From Nocardiopsis endophytica (lineage in GTDB: Bacteria > Actinomycetota > Actinomycetes > Streptosporangiales > Streptosporangiaceae), in contig NZ_JAQFWQ010000007.1 of the NCBI RefSeq assembly GCF_027706725.1, positions 47,521-111,520 of the forward strand: a stretch of 64,000 bases of DNA, in the 5' to 3' direction. Shown here piece by piece: positions 7,903 to 16,420 of this stretch. A program made the position numbers and the translations under genes. A model generated the notes under the pieces. The model was given only the letters and a program-made list of their open reading frames with translations, did no database searches and had not been told where the DNA came from. Numbering within the stretch: the stretch's first letter is position 1; the number at the start of each line of letters is the position of its first letter.

Positions 7903-8727
7903 TCACGCGGAACGGGCCTGGGCGCGGGCCCCCAATGCCTGGGCGGTGGCGCGGTCGGCCGGGTAGAACGACTCGATGACCAGTTCGGCGACGGTCACGT
8001 CCAGGGGTGTCCCGAAGGTGGCGACGGTGCTGATGAACGACAGCTCGCCGCCGCCCTGGGTGCGCAGGCGCAGCGGGATCGCGATGGGAGTGGGGCCCGG
8101 GGGCGCGTCCGCCCCCTGCCCGCCGGTGCCGGTGCGCGGGTAGGCCTCCAGCTCCCGGTACAGCTCGCCCAGCGCCGCGTCGCCGCTCCACTCCACCTGC
8201 CCGTGCAACCGGTGGAGCAGGTGGGCGCGCCACTGCTCCAGGTTGGCGATGCGCGGCGCCATGCCCTCGGGGTGCAGGCTCAGCCGCAGGACGTTGACCG
8301 GGGGCTCCAGCAGGTGCTCGGCGACGCCGTCGAGCATGGCCGCGACGGCGGCGTTGGCCTCCACCATGTCCCAGGAGCGGTCCACCACCACGGCCGGGTA
8401 GGGCTCGTGCCCGGCGAGCACCTGGCGCACCGCCTCGCGCACGGGCGCCATGCCGGCCCCCTCCAAGGGGGTCTCGCCGAACTCGGGGGCGTACCCTCCG
8501 GCCAGCAGCAGCCGGTTGCGCTCGCGCAGGGGGACCTCCAGGTGCTCGCCCAGGCGCAGGAGCATCGCCCGGCTTGGGTGGGAGCGCCCGGTCTCCAGGA
8601 AGCTCAGGTGGCGGGCCGACACCTCGGCCTTGATCGACAGCTCCAGCTGGCTGACGCGCCTGCGGGTGCGCCACTGCTTGAGGATGTCTCCCACGGGCTG
8701 CGTGGCGCGCGCTCGGACCCCGTCCAC
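7903..8727 (-). CDS. XRE family regulator with MmyB-like ligand domain
   Basis: Helix-turn-helix XRE regulator, 274 aa. The HTH spans about residues 12-66 (LKQWRTRRRVSQLELSIKAEVSARHLSFLETGRS). A MmyB-like PAS-type ligand domain follows (PAVVVDRSWDMVEANAAV, NVLRLSLHPEGMAPRI), typical of actinobacterial regulators of short-chain redox enzymes. The GTG at 8727 has GGGAGGGGGAAC just upstream. It lies 65 bases downstream of a small membrane-protein gene on the same strand. Confidence 0.9.
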   Translation of the reverse strand: MDGVRARATQPVGDILKQWRTRRRVSQLELSIKAEVSARHLSFLETGRSHPSRAMLLRLGEHLEVPLRERNRLLLAGGYAPEFGETPLEGAGMAPVREAVRQVLAGHEPYPAVVVDRSWDMVEANAAVAAMLDGVAEHLLEPPVNVLRLSLHPEGMAPRIANLEQWRAHLLHRLHGQVEWSGDAALGELYRELEAYPRTGTGGQGADAPPGPTPIAIPLRLRTQGGGELSFISTVATFGTPLDVTVAELVIESFYPADRATAQALGARAQARSA

Positions 8728-8792
8728 CGTTCCCCCTCCCGGGCGGCGCGCCGTGTGCGCGCCGCCGGTCGCAGTATGCACGGAGGGCGGGG

Positions 8793-9221
8793 TCACCGGG
8801 CGCGGCGCAGGGTGAGGGCCTCGGCGACGGTGATGGGGGCCAGGGCCGCGGCTTGGAGGGCGACGGCGGCCGCCCCCAGGAGGGTGGGGCCCATGGCGCC
8901 GCTGAGCGCCAGGAGCGCGCTGGCGATGATCCAGGCGGCGTTGAAGGCGACGACGAACCGCACGGCCGACGGGGCGACCCGGTCGCGGGCGGCGAGCCGG
9001 GCCAGGAACCCGGCGAAGGCCACCAGGAAGAGGCCGACCCCGGCGAGGAAGGGCACCGGGTAGCCGAGCAGGCCGGTGAGCCAGGGGGATGCGGCGGCGA
9101 GGAGCGCGCCGGTGGCGGCGCATGCCAGGGCGTCCACGCGCAGGGCCAGCCGGACGGCGGGCGTCCCGGCATGGCCGGAGGCGCCGGAGGCGATGGGGGA
9201 GCGGGCGGTGTTCGAGGCCAT
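8793..9221 (-). CDS. Small membrane protein, four predicted helices
   Basis: A 142-aa integral membrane protein. After a polar N-terminus of about 20 residues come four hydrophobic stretches: LALRVDALACAATGALLAAA, PFLAGVGLFLVAFAGFLAR, VRFVVAFNAAWIIASALLAL and TLLGAAAVALQAAALAPI. The ATG at 9221 follows AAAGGAGG. The family is not named with certainty; similar proteins occur beside XRE/MmyB-type regulators in actinomycetes, and here the XRE gene is next downstream, so one transcript is likely. Confidence 0.75.
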   Translation of the reverse strand: MASNTARSPIASGASGHAGTPAVRLALRVDALACAATGALLAAASPWLTGLLGYPVPFLAGVGLFLVAFAGFLARLAARDRVAPSAVRFVVAFNAAWIIASALLALSGAMGPTLLGAAAVALQAAALAPITVAEALTLRRAR

Positions 9222-9379
9222 GTCGGCCTCCTTTCGGGGCGTTTCCGATGTCGCCCCTCGAGCATCGCGAGCGCCGGTAGGGGTGTCGATTACGTGCGAG
9301 GTAAGCGCCCGGCCGGCCTGGGCGGCGACCTCGATGAACGCGCCGGGATCGCCAGAGCCCGGAGGAGCCGCCCCACACA

Positions 9380-9667
9380 TCAGTCCTCGGGGCGGCCCTT
9401 GAGGTACCAGACGCCGTCTTCGACCTCCGTGCAGCGCTGGGAGAAGTATTCGGCCGACAGCAGGGAGCGTGCCGAGCCTGCACGACGCGGCGGATCCTCT
9501 AGGTCGGCGAGGAAGGCGTCGATGTCCGGCTGGACGACGGTGGGGGCGTGGTCGGCCTCGGGATCGTTGGCGACGGCCACCCACAGGCTGCCTGCCCGCC
9601 GGATCGACCACCGGTCACCGTAGTAGCGGCGCAGGAGCGCGAGCACCGGGTCGCGCCGGGTGCTCAC
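9380..9667 (-). CDS. Hypothetical protein
   Basis: A 95-aa soluble protein starting at GTG 9667 (STRRDPVLALLRRYYGDRWSIRRAG). The N-terminal half looks like an alpha/beta module (LWVAVANDPEADHAPTVV); the rest contains DIDAFLADLEDPPRR and ends EDGVWYLKGRPED. I do not recognise a catalytic motif. It sits alone between the membrane-protein gene and the divergent GntR-like regulator. Likely real from codon use; function unknown. Confidence 0.6.
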   Translation of the reverse strand: MSTRRDPVLALLRRYYGDRWSIRRAGSLWVAVANDPEADHAPTVVQPDIDAFLADLEDPPRRAGSARSLLSAEYFSQRCTEVEDGVWYLKGRPED

Positions 9668-9952
9668 CGGGACACCGCCCGGTCGGCGAAGAGGCGGAAA
9701 CGGCGCTCGTCGGCCGCGCGACGGCGCTCCAGAGCACGGACATAGGGGCGCACACGGGTCGCGGTGCGCCGAGGGCGATCGCTAGTCTTCACTTGTCATC
9801 AGCTCCATTGCAGCTGGTGGCCATGCCCCGGGACGGTTGCCGCCGTCGCCGGGGTCGTCTTATGGCTCGCGATCATAGCCGAACTGGTATCTGTACGTCC
9901 TCAGACGTATCTCTTTGAAGCCGTTGGTCGACAGACTTCTAACCTCGTGGTT

Positions 9953-10234
9953 ATGGAATTCGGTCCCGATGACCAGATCGACTACGAGCACCCGGTCACG
10001 CCCTACCGCCAGCTCGGTGACATCCTGCGGGCCAGGATCGAGCGCGGGGACTGGTCTCCGAACCGGCCGATCCCTTCTGAGGCCCGGCTGGTCCAGGAGT
10101 ACGGTCTGGCGCGCACCACGGTGCGGCGGACGATCAAACTGCTGGTCGATGAGGGTGTGCTGTTCGTCGTACCCCAGCGCGGCACCTATGTCGCCGAGCC
10201 GGGCGCAGAAGGAGAATCACCCGGGAAGGCGTGA
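9953..10234 (+). CDS. GntR-like winged-HTH regulator lacking an effector domain
   Basis: A 93-aa protein made almost entirely of a GntR winged HTH: YRQLGDILRARIERGDWSPN, PSEARLVQEYGLARTTVRRTIKLL, then the wing GVLFVVPQRGTYV. The usual ligand domain (UTRA or FadR type) is absent. A start at ATG 9953 matches the beginning of the domain. No Shine-Dalgarno is visible and a TAACCT-like -10 lies just upstream, so the message may be leaderless. The ~285 bases before it are less GC-rich than the surroundings and hold no gene I can support. Confidence 0.8.
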   Translation: MEFGPDDQIDYEHPVTPYRQLGDILRARIERGDWSPNRPIPSEARLVQEYGLARTTVRRTIKLLVDEGVLFVVPQRGTYVAEPGAEGESPGKA

Positions 10235-10282
10235 CCGCGCAGGGGCGACGATGCGCCCCCGCGCCACAAGCCGGCTTGCCCC

Positions 10283-11665
10283 TCAGTCCACGCGGTGGCC
10301 GAAGGCGAAGACGTCGGCCGGGTCGTGTTCGGCCTTCAGGCGCCGGAGCAGGGCCACATCCTCATCCGTGTAGGCGCTGCGCACGACCTCCGGTGTGCTC
10401 AGCTCTCCGCTCGGCAGGAAGGTGGGCAGGCGCCCCAGCGACCAGGGGCCCAGCGCGTCGGCGGCCTCCCGCGCGCGGCGCGCCGCCCGCGGGTCGACCC
10501 TCTCGCCCGGCATGGTCAGCACATTGGCGAAGTAGGCCGCCTGCCGGTGGCCCACCATCGCCTGCCCCGGCCCCTCCAGCGCACCTCCCATGTGCCGCAC
10601 CTCGGTGATCACCGGCCCGCCCGGCCCCGGCTCGACGGCGCGGCCCAGGACGCCCAGTGCCTCTCCCGGCAGGTTCCGCACCACACGCGTGTCCCCGAAC
10701 CAGGCCACCGGCGCGTCCGGCTCGGCGTGCACGCTGCCGGACTCGCTCGCGGGCATCTCCCGCAGCCCGCCCATCAGCACCGGCCCGGCGTCGAGGCGGT
10801 CCACCAGCTCCCGCCCCCGCTCGGCCCGCCCGGTGTAGGCGATGCGCACGTGCATGATGGTGCGCCCGGCGATCGCCTCGGGCACCCCGGGCGTGTCCGG
10901 GACGGGGATCACGGCGGCCGAGGAGTTCATCTCGGGCGGCAGGCCGTGCGTCCAGTCGGTGTAGGCGCCGTAGGCCGCGGCCGGGTCGGCGGCGTCGACG
11001 TAGAACCCGCCGCCGAAGATGCGCTCCAGCTCCACCAGCCCGGTCTCCACCTCGGTCACGGCCGCCAGGCCGCCGCGCCCGCCCAGCAGCCCTCGCAGCA
11101 GGTCCGGGTCGTCCTCAGGGGTGAGTGTGCGCAGGCGCCCGTCGGCGGTGACGGCCCGCACCGACCGCACCCGGTCGGCCGCCCACCCGAAGGTGCGCCC
11201 CAGCAGCGGCAGCCCTCCGCCCAGCAGGTAGCCCACCGCGCCCACGTGCGGGGCCGACCCGCTGAGCGCGGCCAGGCCGTGCTCGCCCGCCGCCCTGGCC
11301 ACCGCGCCCCAGCGCGCGCCCGCCTGGATGCGGGCGGTGCGCCGGTGCGGGTCGATGCTCACCTGGTCCATGCGGCGCGTGGTGACGAGCAGGCCGCCGC
11401 CGGCGGGGACGCCCGGGCCGTGGCCGGTGCCCTGCACGGCCGCCTTCATCCCGTGCTCGGCGGCGAAGGCCACGGCCAGGCGCACGTCCTCTTCGTGCGC
11501 CGCCCCTACGGCCACGCGGGGCCGGTGCGGCACCGAGGTCTGGAAGTTGGCGCACTCGGTGTCGAAGCCCTCGTCCCCGGCCAGTAGTACCGGTCCGCGC
11601 ACCGCGGCGGCCAGCGCCCGCACGTCCCCGGCCGGCGCGCCGGTGATGGTGGTCGTCCCGCTCAT
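10283..11665 (-). CDS. FAD-binding oxidoreductase (BBE/PCMH type)
   Basis: Flavoprotein oxidase or dehydrogenase of the berberine-bridge-enzyme-like family, 460 aa. The FAD-binding PCMH domain occupies the first ~220 residues (RPRVAVGAAHEEDVRLAVAF, VQGTGHGPGVPAGGG, HVGAVGYLLGGGLPLLGR). The BBE segment is near the C-terminus (DPADVFAFGHRVD). The histidine in GTGHGP is where the 8-alpha-histidyl FAD bond forms in relatives; the usual second cysteine is not evident. It is divergent from a WYL regulator, probably its controller. Substrate unknown. Confidence 0.88.
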   Translation of the reverse strand: MSGTTTITGAPAGDVRALAAAVRGPVLLAGDEGFDTECANFQTSVPHRPRVAVGAAHEEDVRLAVAFAAEHGMKAAVQGTGHGPGVPAGGGLLVTTRRMDQVSIDPHRRTARIQAGARWGAVARAAGEHGLAALSGSAPHVGAVGYLLGGGLPLLGRTFGWAADRVRSVRAVTADGRLRTLTPEDDPDLLRGLLGGRGGLAAVTEVETGLVELERIFGGGFYVDAADPAAAYGAYTDWTHGLPPEMNSSAAVIPVPDTPGVPEAIAGRTIMHVRIAYTGRAERGRELVDRLDAGPVLMGGLREMPASESGSVHAEPDAPVAWFGDTRVVRNLPGEALGVLGRAVEPGPGGPVITEVRHMGGALEGPGQAMVGHRQAAYFANVLTMPGERVDPRAARRAREAADALGPWSLGRLPTFLPSGELSTPEVVRSAYTDEDVALLRRLKAEHDPADVFAFGHRVD

Positions 11666-11741
11666 TTCCCCGTCCCTTCGTGGATCCTGTCCGGTCCCCG
11701 CCTGCGGGGCCGGCTGCCATGGGGAGCATCCCGGCAAAACT

Positions 11742-11756
11742 TGACACTTGCCGTCA
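11742..11756. promoter_or_regulatory. Probable operator between FAD oxidoreductase and WYL regulator
   Basis: TGAC-N7-GTCA lies within TTGACACTTGCCGTCATG, midway in the 114-base divergent promoter. TTGACA could also serve as a -35. A control site for both genes is inferred. Confidence 0.35.
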
Positions 11757-11779
11757 TGTTTTTCGGCCACCATGGAGGA

Positions 11780-12769
11780 ATGAAGTCCGACCGGCTGCTT
11801 TCGATCCTGCTGCTGTTGCAGACCCGCTCCCGTGTGACCGCCGGCGAGCTGGCCGAGCGCCTGGAGGTGTCGGTGCGCACGGTCCACCGCGACGTCGAGG
11901 CGCTCTCGGCCGCCGGGGTGCCGGTCTATGCCGAGCGCGGGCGGCGCGGCGGCATCGCGCTGCTGCCGGGGTTCCGCACCGACGTGAGCGGGCTGACCGC
12001 CCCCGAGGCCCAGGCCCTGTTCGTGCTGGCCTCCGGCGGCGCGCACGGCGCCCTGGGGCTGGACGGGGCGCTGGGGTCGGCGCTGCGCAAGGTCATGGCG
12101 GCCCTCCCGGCGCCGCACCGGCCCGCCGCCGAGCAGATGAGCAGGCGCATCATCGTCGAGGCCGAGCGCTGGCGCAGCGGCCCGCGGGCCGACGCCGACC
12201 TGGGCGTGCTGAAGGGGGCGCTCTTCGGCGACCGGCGGCTGCTCCTGGGCTACCGGCACGGCGGCGGGCGCGAGGCCGAGTACACCGCCGACCCCTACGC
12301 GCTGGTGGCCAAGGCCGGGGTCTGGTACCTGGTGGCCGACGTGGCGGGGGAGCCGCGCCTGTTCCGTGCCGACCGCGTGCTGTGGGCCCAGGAGCTCGAC
12401 GAGCCGGTGCGCAGGCGCCCGGGGCAGGATCCGGTGGCGGTGTGGGAGGAGCTGCGCGGGCAGGTGGAGCGCCGCCCCGAGGGGGTGAGGGTGCACGTCC
12501 GCGTGCGCGCGTCCAAGGCGGCGCTGTTCACCCGCATCGTCGGCCCTTTCCTGGAGGAGCCGCCCGAGCCGGAAGCGGGCGCCGAGTGGTGCGGGGCGGT
12601 GCTGGCCTACCCGGAGGCGCGGGCCGCCCGCCAGCTGTTGCAGTTCGGCGCCGATGTGCGGGTGTCGGCGCCGCACAGCGCGCGCGAGGTGATCGCCGAG
12701 GGGGCCGCGGAGCTGGCCGCCCTGTACGGCCCCCAGGGAGGCGGAGGGGGCGCTCCGGAAGAGCGGTAG
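11780..12769 (+). CDS. YafY-type HTH/WYL-domain transcriptional regulator
   Basis: Regulator of 329 aa with an N-terminal HTH_11 domain (KSDRLLSILLLLQTRSRVTA, ERLEVSVRTVHRDVEALSAAGVPV, about residues 1-60) and a WYL domain from about residue 140 (YTADPYALVAKAGVWYLVA), ending in a WCX-type C-terminal part (VRVRASKAALFTRIVGPF). The ATG at 11780 follows GGAGG. An upstream in-frame ATG at 11741 would overlap the operator. It is divergent from the FAD oxidoreductase it probably regulates. Confidence 0.9.
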   Translation: MKSDRLLSILLLLQTRSRVTAGELAERLEVSVRTVHRDVEALSAAGVPVYAERGRRGGIALLPGFRTDVSGLTAPEAQALFVLASGGAHGALGLDGALGSALRKVMAALPAPHRPAAEQMSRRIIVEAERWRSGPRADADLGVLKGALFGDRRLLLGYRHGGGREAEYTADPYALVAKAGVWYLVADVAGEPRLFRADRVLWAQELDEPVRRRPGQDPVAVWEELRGQVERRPEGVRVHVRVRASKAALFTRIVGPFLEEPPEPEAGAEWCGAVLAYPEARAARQLLQFGADVRVSAPHSAREVIAEGAAELAALYGPQGGGGGAPEER

Positions 12770-12781
12770 CGTGCGGGCGGG

Positions 12782-12796
12782 TATCGGCGCCCGATA
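12782..12796. promoter_or_regulatory. PadR-type operator upstream of padR gene
   Basis: Perfect dyad TATCGG-CGC-CCGATA located 52 bases before the PadR start codon and extended by another TATCGG half-site. The same 15-bp pattern occurs twice, overlapping, at the chrA promoter (16125-16152). Autoregulation by the PadR protein is the simplest reading. Confidence 0.6.
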
Positions 12797-12847
12797 TCGG
12801 CTCCGTGACATAGGGTGCGGGCAGACCCGTGGGCGAGGAGGCGAGGG

Positions 12848-13156
12848 ATGCGCGACTTCATCCGGGGGGCGGTGCGGCTGCACATCCTGCACCACGCCGC
12901 CGAGGGGGAGATCCACGGCGCCTGGATGACGCGGGAGCTGGCCGCGCACGGCTACGACATCAGCCCGGGGACCCTGTACCCGACGCTGCACCGCCTCGAG
13001 GCCGACGGGCTGCTGGTGTCCGAGCAGCGCGTGGTGGAGGGGCGCACCCGGCGCGTGTACGCCGCGACCGAGCAGGGGCGGCGGGTCCTGGCCGAGGACC
13101 GCGCCGCCCTGCGCGAGCTGGCACGCGAGGTGCTGGGGGCCGAGGTCCCGGAATGA
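12848..13156 (+). CDS. PadR family transcriptional regulator
   Basis: A 102-aa PadR-type winged HTH with no long C-terminal domain (subfamily 2 size). Motifs: VRLHILHHAAEGEIHGAWM, SPGTLYPTLHRLEADGLL, RRVYAATEQGRRVL. The ATG at 12848 follows GCGAGGG. A TATCGG-N3-CCGATA operator in its promoter recurs at the chromate transporter gene 3 kb away, so it is a good candidate for the chromate-responsive repressor of chrA. PadR proteins beside chrA genes are known in actinobacteria. Confidence 0.9.
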   Translation: MRDFIRGAVRLHILHHAAEGEIHGAWMTRELAAHGYDISPGTLYPTLHRLEADGLLVSEQRVVEGRTRRVYAATEQGRRVLAEDRAALRELAREVLGAEVPE

Positions 13157-13205
13157 GCCGGGGCGCGGCCGCCGTGGGGCCCGGCGAAGGCGTCGGGCCG
13201 GTCCT

Positions 13206-13850
13206 CTAGGCGTCGCGGCGCAGCGTGAACCAGAAGGTGGGCACCTCGTTGGTGCCCGGCGTGACGTCGACCATCTCCCACCCGGCGAACCGTGCGCGCA
13301 GCTCGTCGGCCGTGATGCCCTCCGCCCACGACGCGGGGGCGAAGCCCGCGTAGGGCCCGTCCAGCCCTCCGGGGCCGAACCCGAACATCAGCAGCAGCGC
13401 CCCGGGGGCGGCGCGGCGGGTGAGCCCGTCGGCGTAGGCGTCGCGGCGGTGCAGCGGGATCCCGCAGTAGCAGCTCAGGTCGAAGAACAGGTCGAAGGGG
13501 CCGGGCGCGTCCAGCTCGTCGAGGCGGGTCGCGTCGCCGTACAGAAGCCGGATCGGCGTCCCGGCGGCCTCGGCCTTCTCCCTGGCCGCATCGACGGCGT
13601 CGGAGACCAGGTCCAAGGCGGTCACCTCCCAGCCGTGGCGGGCGAGGTAGACGGCGTTGGTCCCGGTGCCGCAGCCGAGTTCGAGGGCGCGGCCGGGCGG
13701 CGGCGCGCCGTCCCCCTCGACCAGGGCGACCAGCTCGGGCGGTGTCACTCCGGTGTCCCACGGCGGCCTGCCCGCGTCGTAGAAGTCCTGCAGCGCGCGG
13801 CGGACGGCCGCCTCTTCCTGGTCGGGCCGGTGAGGGGTGTTCCGGGTCAT
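13206..13850 (-). CDS. Class I SAM-dependent methyltransferase
   Basis: A 214-aa methyltransferase with motif I LELGCGTGTNAVYLAR at about residues 56-71, the acidic motif II region VTALDLVSDAV, and motif IV FDLFFDLSCYCGIP. Relatives include thiopurine/tellurite-resistance-type methyltransferases. It is divergent from a TetR gene with a 44-base gap containing a palindrome, so expression is probably repressed by that TetR. Substrate unknown. Confidence 0.87.
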   Translation of the reverse strand: MTRNTPHRPDQEEAAVRRALQDFYDAGRPPWDTGVTPPELVALVEGDGAPPPGRALELGCGTGTNAVYLARHGWEVTALDLVSDAVDAAREKAEAAGTPIRLLYGDATRLDELDAPGPFDLFFDLSCYCGIPLHRRDAYADGLTRRAAPGALLLMFGFGPGGLDGPYAGFAPASWAEGITADELRARFAGWEMVDVTPGTNEVPTFWFTLRRDA

Positions 13851-13863
13851 GGCTCCTCCTTAT

Positions 13864-13882
13864 TAGAGTTGCACTCTAGAGT
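13864..13882. promoter_or_regulatory. TetR operator candidate
   Basis: TAGAGT-TGC-ACTCTA (13864-13878), overlapping the 10-bp palindrome ACTCTAGAGT, fills the 44-base space between the divergent methyltransferase and TetR genes. Position and symmetry fit a TetR binding site. Confidence 0.55.
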
Positions 13883-13894
13883 TAGACTCAGATC

Positions 13895-14533
13895 ATGGAT
13901 GGAGTCAAGGGGCCGGACAAGCGCGCCGAGCGGTCGCGCCGCACCCGCGAGAAGGTCATCGCGGCGGCGCGCGAGCTCTTCATCGCGCAGGGGTACGGGG
14001 CGACGAGCCTGCAGGAGGTCGCGGACCGGGCGGGCGTGGCCGTCCAGACCGTCTACTTCGTCTTCCGGAACAAGCGCACGCTGTTCAAGGACGTCGTCGA
14101 CACGTCCATCGCCGGGGACACCGAGCCCGTGGCCACGATGGACCGCGAGTGGTTCCGCTCGATGTGCGCCGAGCCCACCGCGGCCGGGCAGCTGCGCGCG
14201 CACCTGCGCGGCACCCGCGAGATCATGGGCCGGGTCGCCCCGATCGTGCCGCTGATCGCGACCGCGGCGGCCACCGACCCCGAGATCGCCGCGCAGTGGC
14301 CGCGCGACCGCGACCCGCGCTACACCGTGCTGTTCGCGGCCGCCGAAGCCCTGGTCGGCAAGCCGGACGTCCGCCCCGGCCTCGACGCCGAAACGGCGGC
14401 GGACGTGATGTACGGCCTGCTCAGCCCCGAGCTCTACCTGGTGCTGGTGCGCGACCGCGGCTGGTCGCCGGAGCGGTGGGAGGAGTGGGCCCTGGCCACC
14501 TTGACCTCCCAGCTGTGCGCCGGCCCCGGGTAG
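13895..14533 (+). CDS. TetR/AcrR family transcriptional regulator
   Basis: A 212-aa TetR-type regulator. The HTH is at residues 14-60 (RRTREKVIAAARELFIAQGYGATSL, then VADRAGVAVQTVYFVFRNKRTLF). The remaining helices form a ligand domain without recognised specificity. It is divergent from the methyltransferase gene and separated from it by the palindrome at 13864-13882. About 270 bases after it, before chrA, hold nothing I can identify. Confidence 0.92.
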   Translation: MDGVKGPDKRAERSRRTREKVIAAARELFIAQGYGATSLQEVADRAGVAVQTVYFVFRNKRTLFKDVVDTSIAGDTEPVATMDREWFRSMCAEPTAAGQLRAHLRGTREIMGRVAPIVPLIATAAATDPEIAAQWPRDRDPRYTVLFAAAEALVGKPDVRPGLDAETAADVMYGLLSPELYLVLVRDRGWSPERWEEWALATLTSQLCAGPG

Positions 14534-14805
14534 GCGGACCGGCGCCCCAGGGCGTGCCTCTCGGATCGTTCTCGGCTCGCGGCCACGCCCCTACTGCGCC
14601 GCTTCGCGATCATCGCGCGGCGGGGGCCGAACGGCGCTCGCTGCGCGGGAACGCTCGAGCAGCCGACCAGGATGAACGTCGCGCCCCGTCCTGCGAACGG
14701 AGCCCGGGCCCCCGCCGCGCCGACCTGGCGAGGCCCGCGCAGTGGGGGCGACAGCCGCTCGCCGATCGAAAGTCCTCCAAGAAAAAGGCCTCGGAGAAGC
14801 ACGCC

Positions 14806-16095
14806 CTAGAGCAGGAGGAGGCCCGCCGCCCCGGCCGCCACCACCACAGCCCAGGCAGGGGCGCGCCACACCGCGAGGGCGACGAACGCCGCCGCCGCGA
14901 CCGCCATCGTCGCCGCGGAGGTCACCCCTTCGGTGAACACCGGGTCGTACAGCGCCGCGGCGAGGATGCCCACCACCGCGGCGCCCGCCCCGGCCACGGC
15001 GGCGCGGGCGCGGGGGTCGGCGCGCAGCCGGTCCCAGAACGGCAGCGCCCCGGCCACCAGCAGCGTCGAGGGGGCGAACACCGCGAACAGCGCCACCGCC
15101 GCACCCAGCAGGGGGCTCCCGGCGACGGGGATCAGCGCGCCCAGGTAGGCGGCGAATGTGAACAGCGGCCCGGGGACGGCCTGCGCGGCGCCGTAGCCCG
15201 CAAGGAAGGACTCCCGGTCGACCGCGCCGGAGCCGACGACCTCGGACTCCAGCAACGGCAGGACCACGTGCCCGCCGCCGAACACCAGGGCCCCGGCGCG
15301 GTAGAAGCCGTCGGCGAGCATGAGCGCGGTGGAGGGGAACAGCGCCGCCAGGGCGGGCAGCGCGGCCAGGAGGACGGCGAAGGCGGCCAGGAACCCTACG
15401 GCGGTGCGGCGCCGCACCGGGGTAGCGCCCGGCGCGGGCCCACCGCTCCCGGCGTCCGTCCCGGCCTCCTCTTCCTCCGGGTCTGCTCGGCCCGTCCCGT
15501 CCAAGCCGGAGGGCTCGCGCAGCAGGAGCAGCCCGGCGGCGGCCCCGGCGGCGATGGCCGCCACCTGGCTCAGGGACGAGGGCAGCAGCAGGACGAGGAG
15601 CATGGCGCCCAGGGCGACCGAGGCGCGGCGCACCCCGGTGGCGAGTTTGGCGGCCATGCCCGACAGCGCGTGGGCGACGACCGCGACGGCGGCCGCCTTG
15701 AGGCCGAGGAGCCACCCCGCCCCCGGGTCGGGCGCGAGCGCCTGGGCGCCCAGGGCGAAGGCGGCCATGAGCGCCGCCGAGGGCAGGGTGAAGGCGACCC
15801 AGGCGGCGGCCATCCCGGCGTACCCGGCGCGGCGCAGCCCCAGGGCCATGCCGACCTGGCTGGAGGCGGGGCCGGGGAGGAACTGGCACAGGGCCACCAG
15901 GTCGGTGTACTCGCGCTCGCCCAGCCAGCGGCGCCGCACCACGAAGGCGTCGTGGAAGTAGCCCAGGTGCGCCACCGGCCCGCCGAAAGAGGTCAGTCCC
16001 AGCCCGAGGAAGGCCCCGAAGACCTCCCGGACGGTGCCGCGGGTGCTCACAGGTCCTGTCTCACGGGGCTCCGGAGGGGGCGGCGGCGTGGTCAT
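14806..16095 (-). CDS. chrA: Chromate efflux transporter ChrA
   Basis: Full-length bidomain CHR-family transporter of 429 aa, exporting chromate across the cytoplasmic membrane. The first CHR half opens with FLGLGLTSFGGPVAHLGYFHDAFV and has CQFLPGPASSQVG; the second half has FGGGHVVLPLLE and GAAQAVPGPLFTFAAYLGAL, the matching GGxxH and PGP motifs. A charged linker (about residues 205-240) joins the two membrane halves. The ATG at 16095 lies just downstream of two overlapping TATCGG-N3-CCGATA operators shared with the PadR gene at 12848. Confidence 0.93.
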   Translation of the reverse strand: MTTPPPPPEPRETGPVSTRGTVREVFGAFLGLGLTSFGGPVAHLGYFHDAFVVRRRWLGEREYTDLVALCQFLPGPASSQVGMALGLRRAGYAGMAAAWVAFTLPSAALMAAFALGAQALAPDPGAGWLLGLKAAAVAVVAHALSGMAAKLATGVRRASVALGAMLLVLLLPSSLSQVAAIAAGAAAGLLLLREPSGLDGTGRADPEEEEAGTDAGSGGPAPGATPVRRRTAVGFLAAFAVLLAALPALAALFPSTALMLADGFYRAGALVFGGGHVVLPLLESEVVGSGAVDRESFLAGYGAAQAVPGPLFTFAAYLGALIPVAGSPLLGAAVALFAVFAPSTLLVAGALPFWDRLRADPRARAAVAGAGAAVVGILAAALYDPVFTEGVTSAATMAVAAAAFVALAVWRAPAWAVVVAAGAAGLLLL

Positions 16096-16124
16096 GGTCC
16101 TCCTCCGCGAGGCGAGGGGCGGGA

Positions 16125-16152
16125 TATCGGACTCCGATATCGGGTCCCGATA
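16125..16152. promoter_or_regulatory. Double overlapping PadR-type operator at chrA promoter
   Basis: Two perfect dyads TATCGG-ACT-CCGATA (16125-16139) and TATCGG-GTC-CCGATA (16138-16152) share the central half-site, 30 to 57 bases upstream of the chrA start. They are identical in half-sites and spacing to the one before padR (12782-12796). Confidence 0.65.
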
Positions 16153-16420
16153 TGGAGCGACTCTACCGCACGGCCGTGCGGGGCGCCCCCGACGCGGCGG
16201 GCACAGGCCTCCGCCTGCACCGAGCGTTCGCCGGTGGCGCTTTCGTCCCGCCCCCACCGCATCGGGGGGCGCGCTATCGCCGAACGCCCCTTCGGGCTAT
16301 CGTTCAACTCCCTTGCACGGAGGCGGGACGCCCCCGCACCCGGCCGGTTCGAAGGTGGCAGACCTGGGCCCCGGCGCCCGTGGACCGGACGGGAACGGCG
16401 CGTGAACGGCGGGAGGCCGG

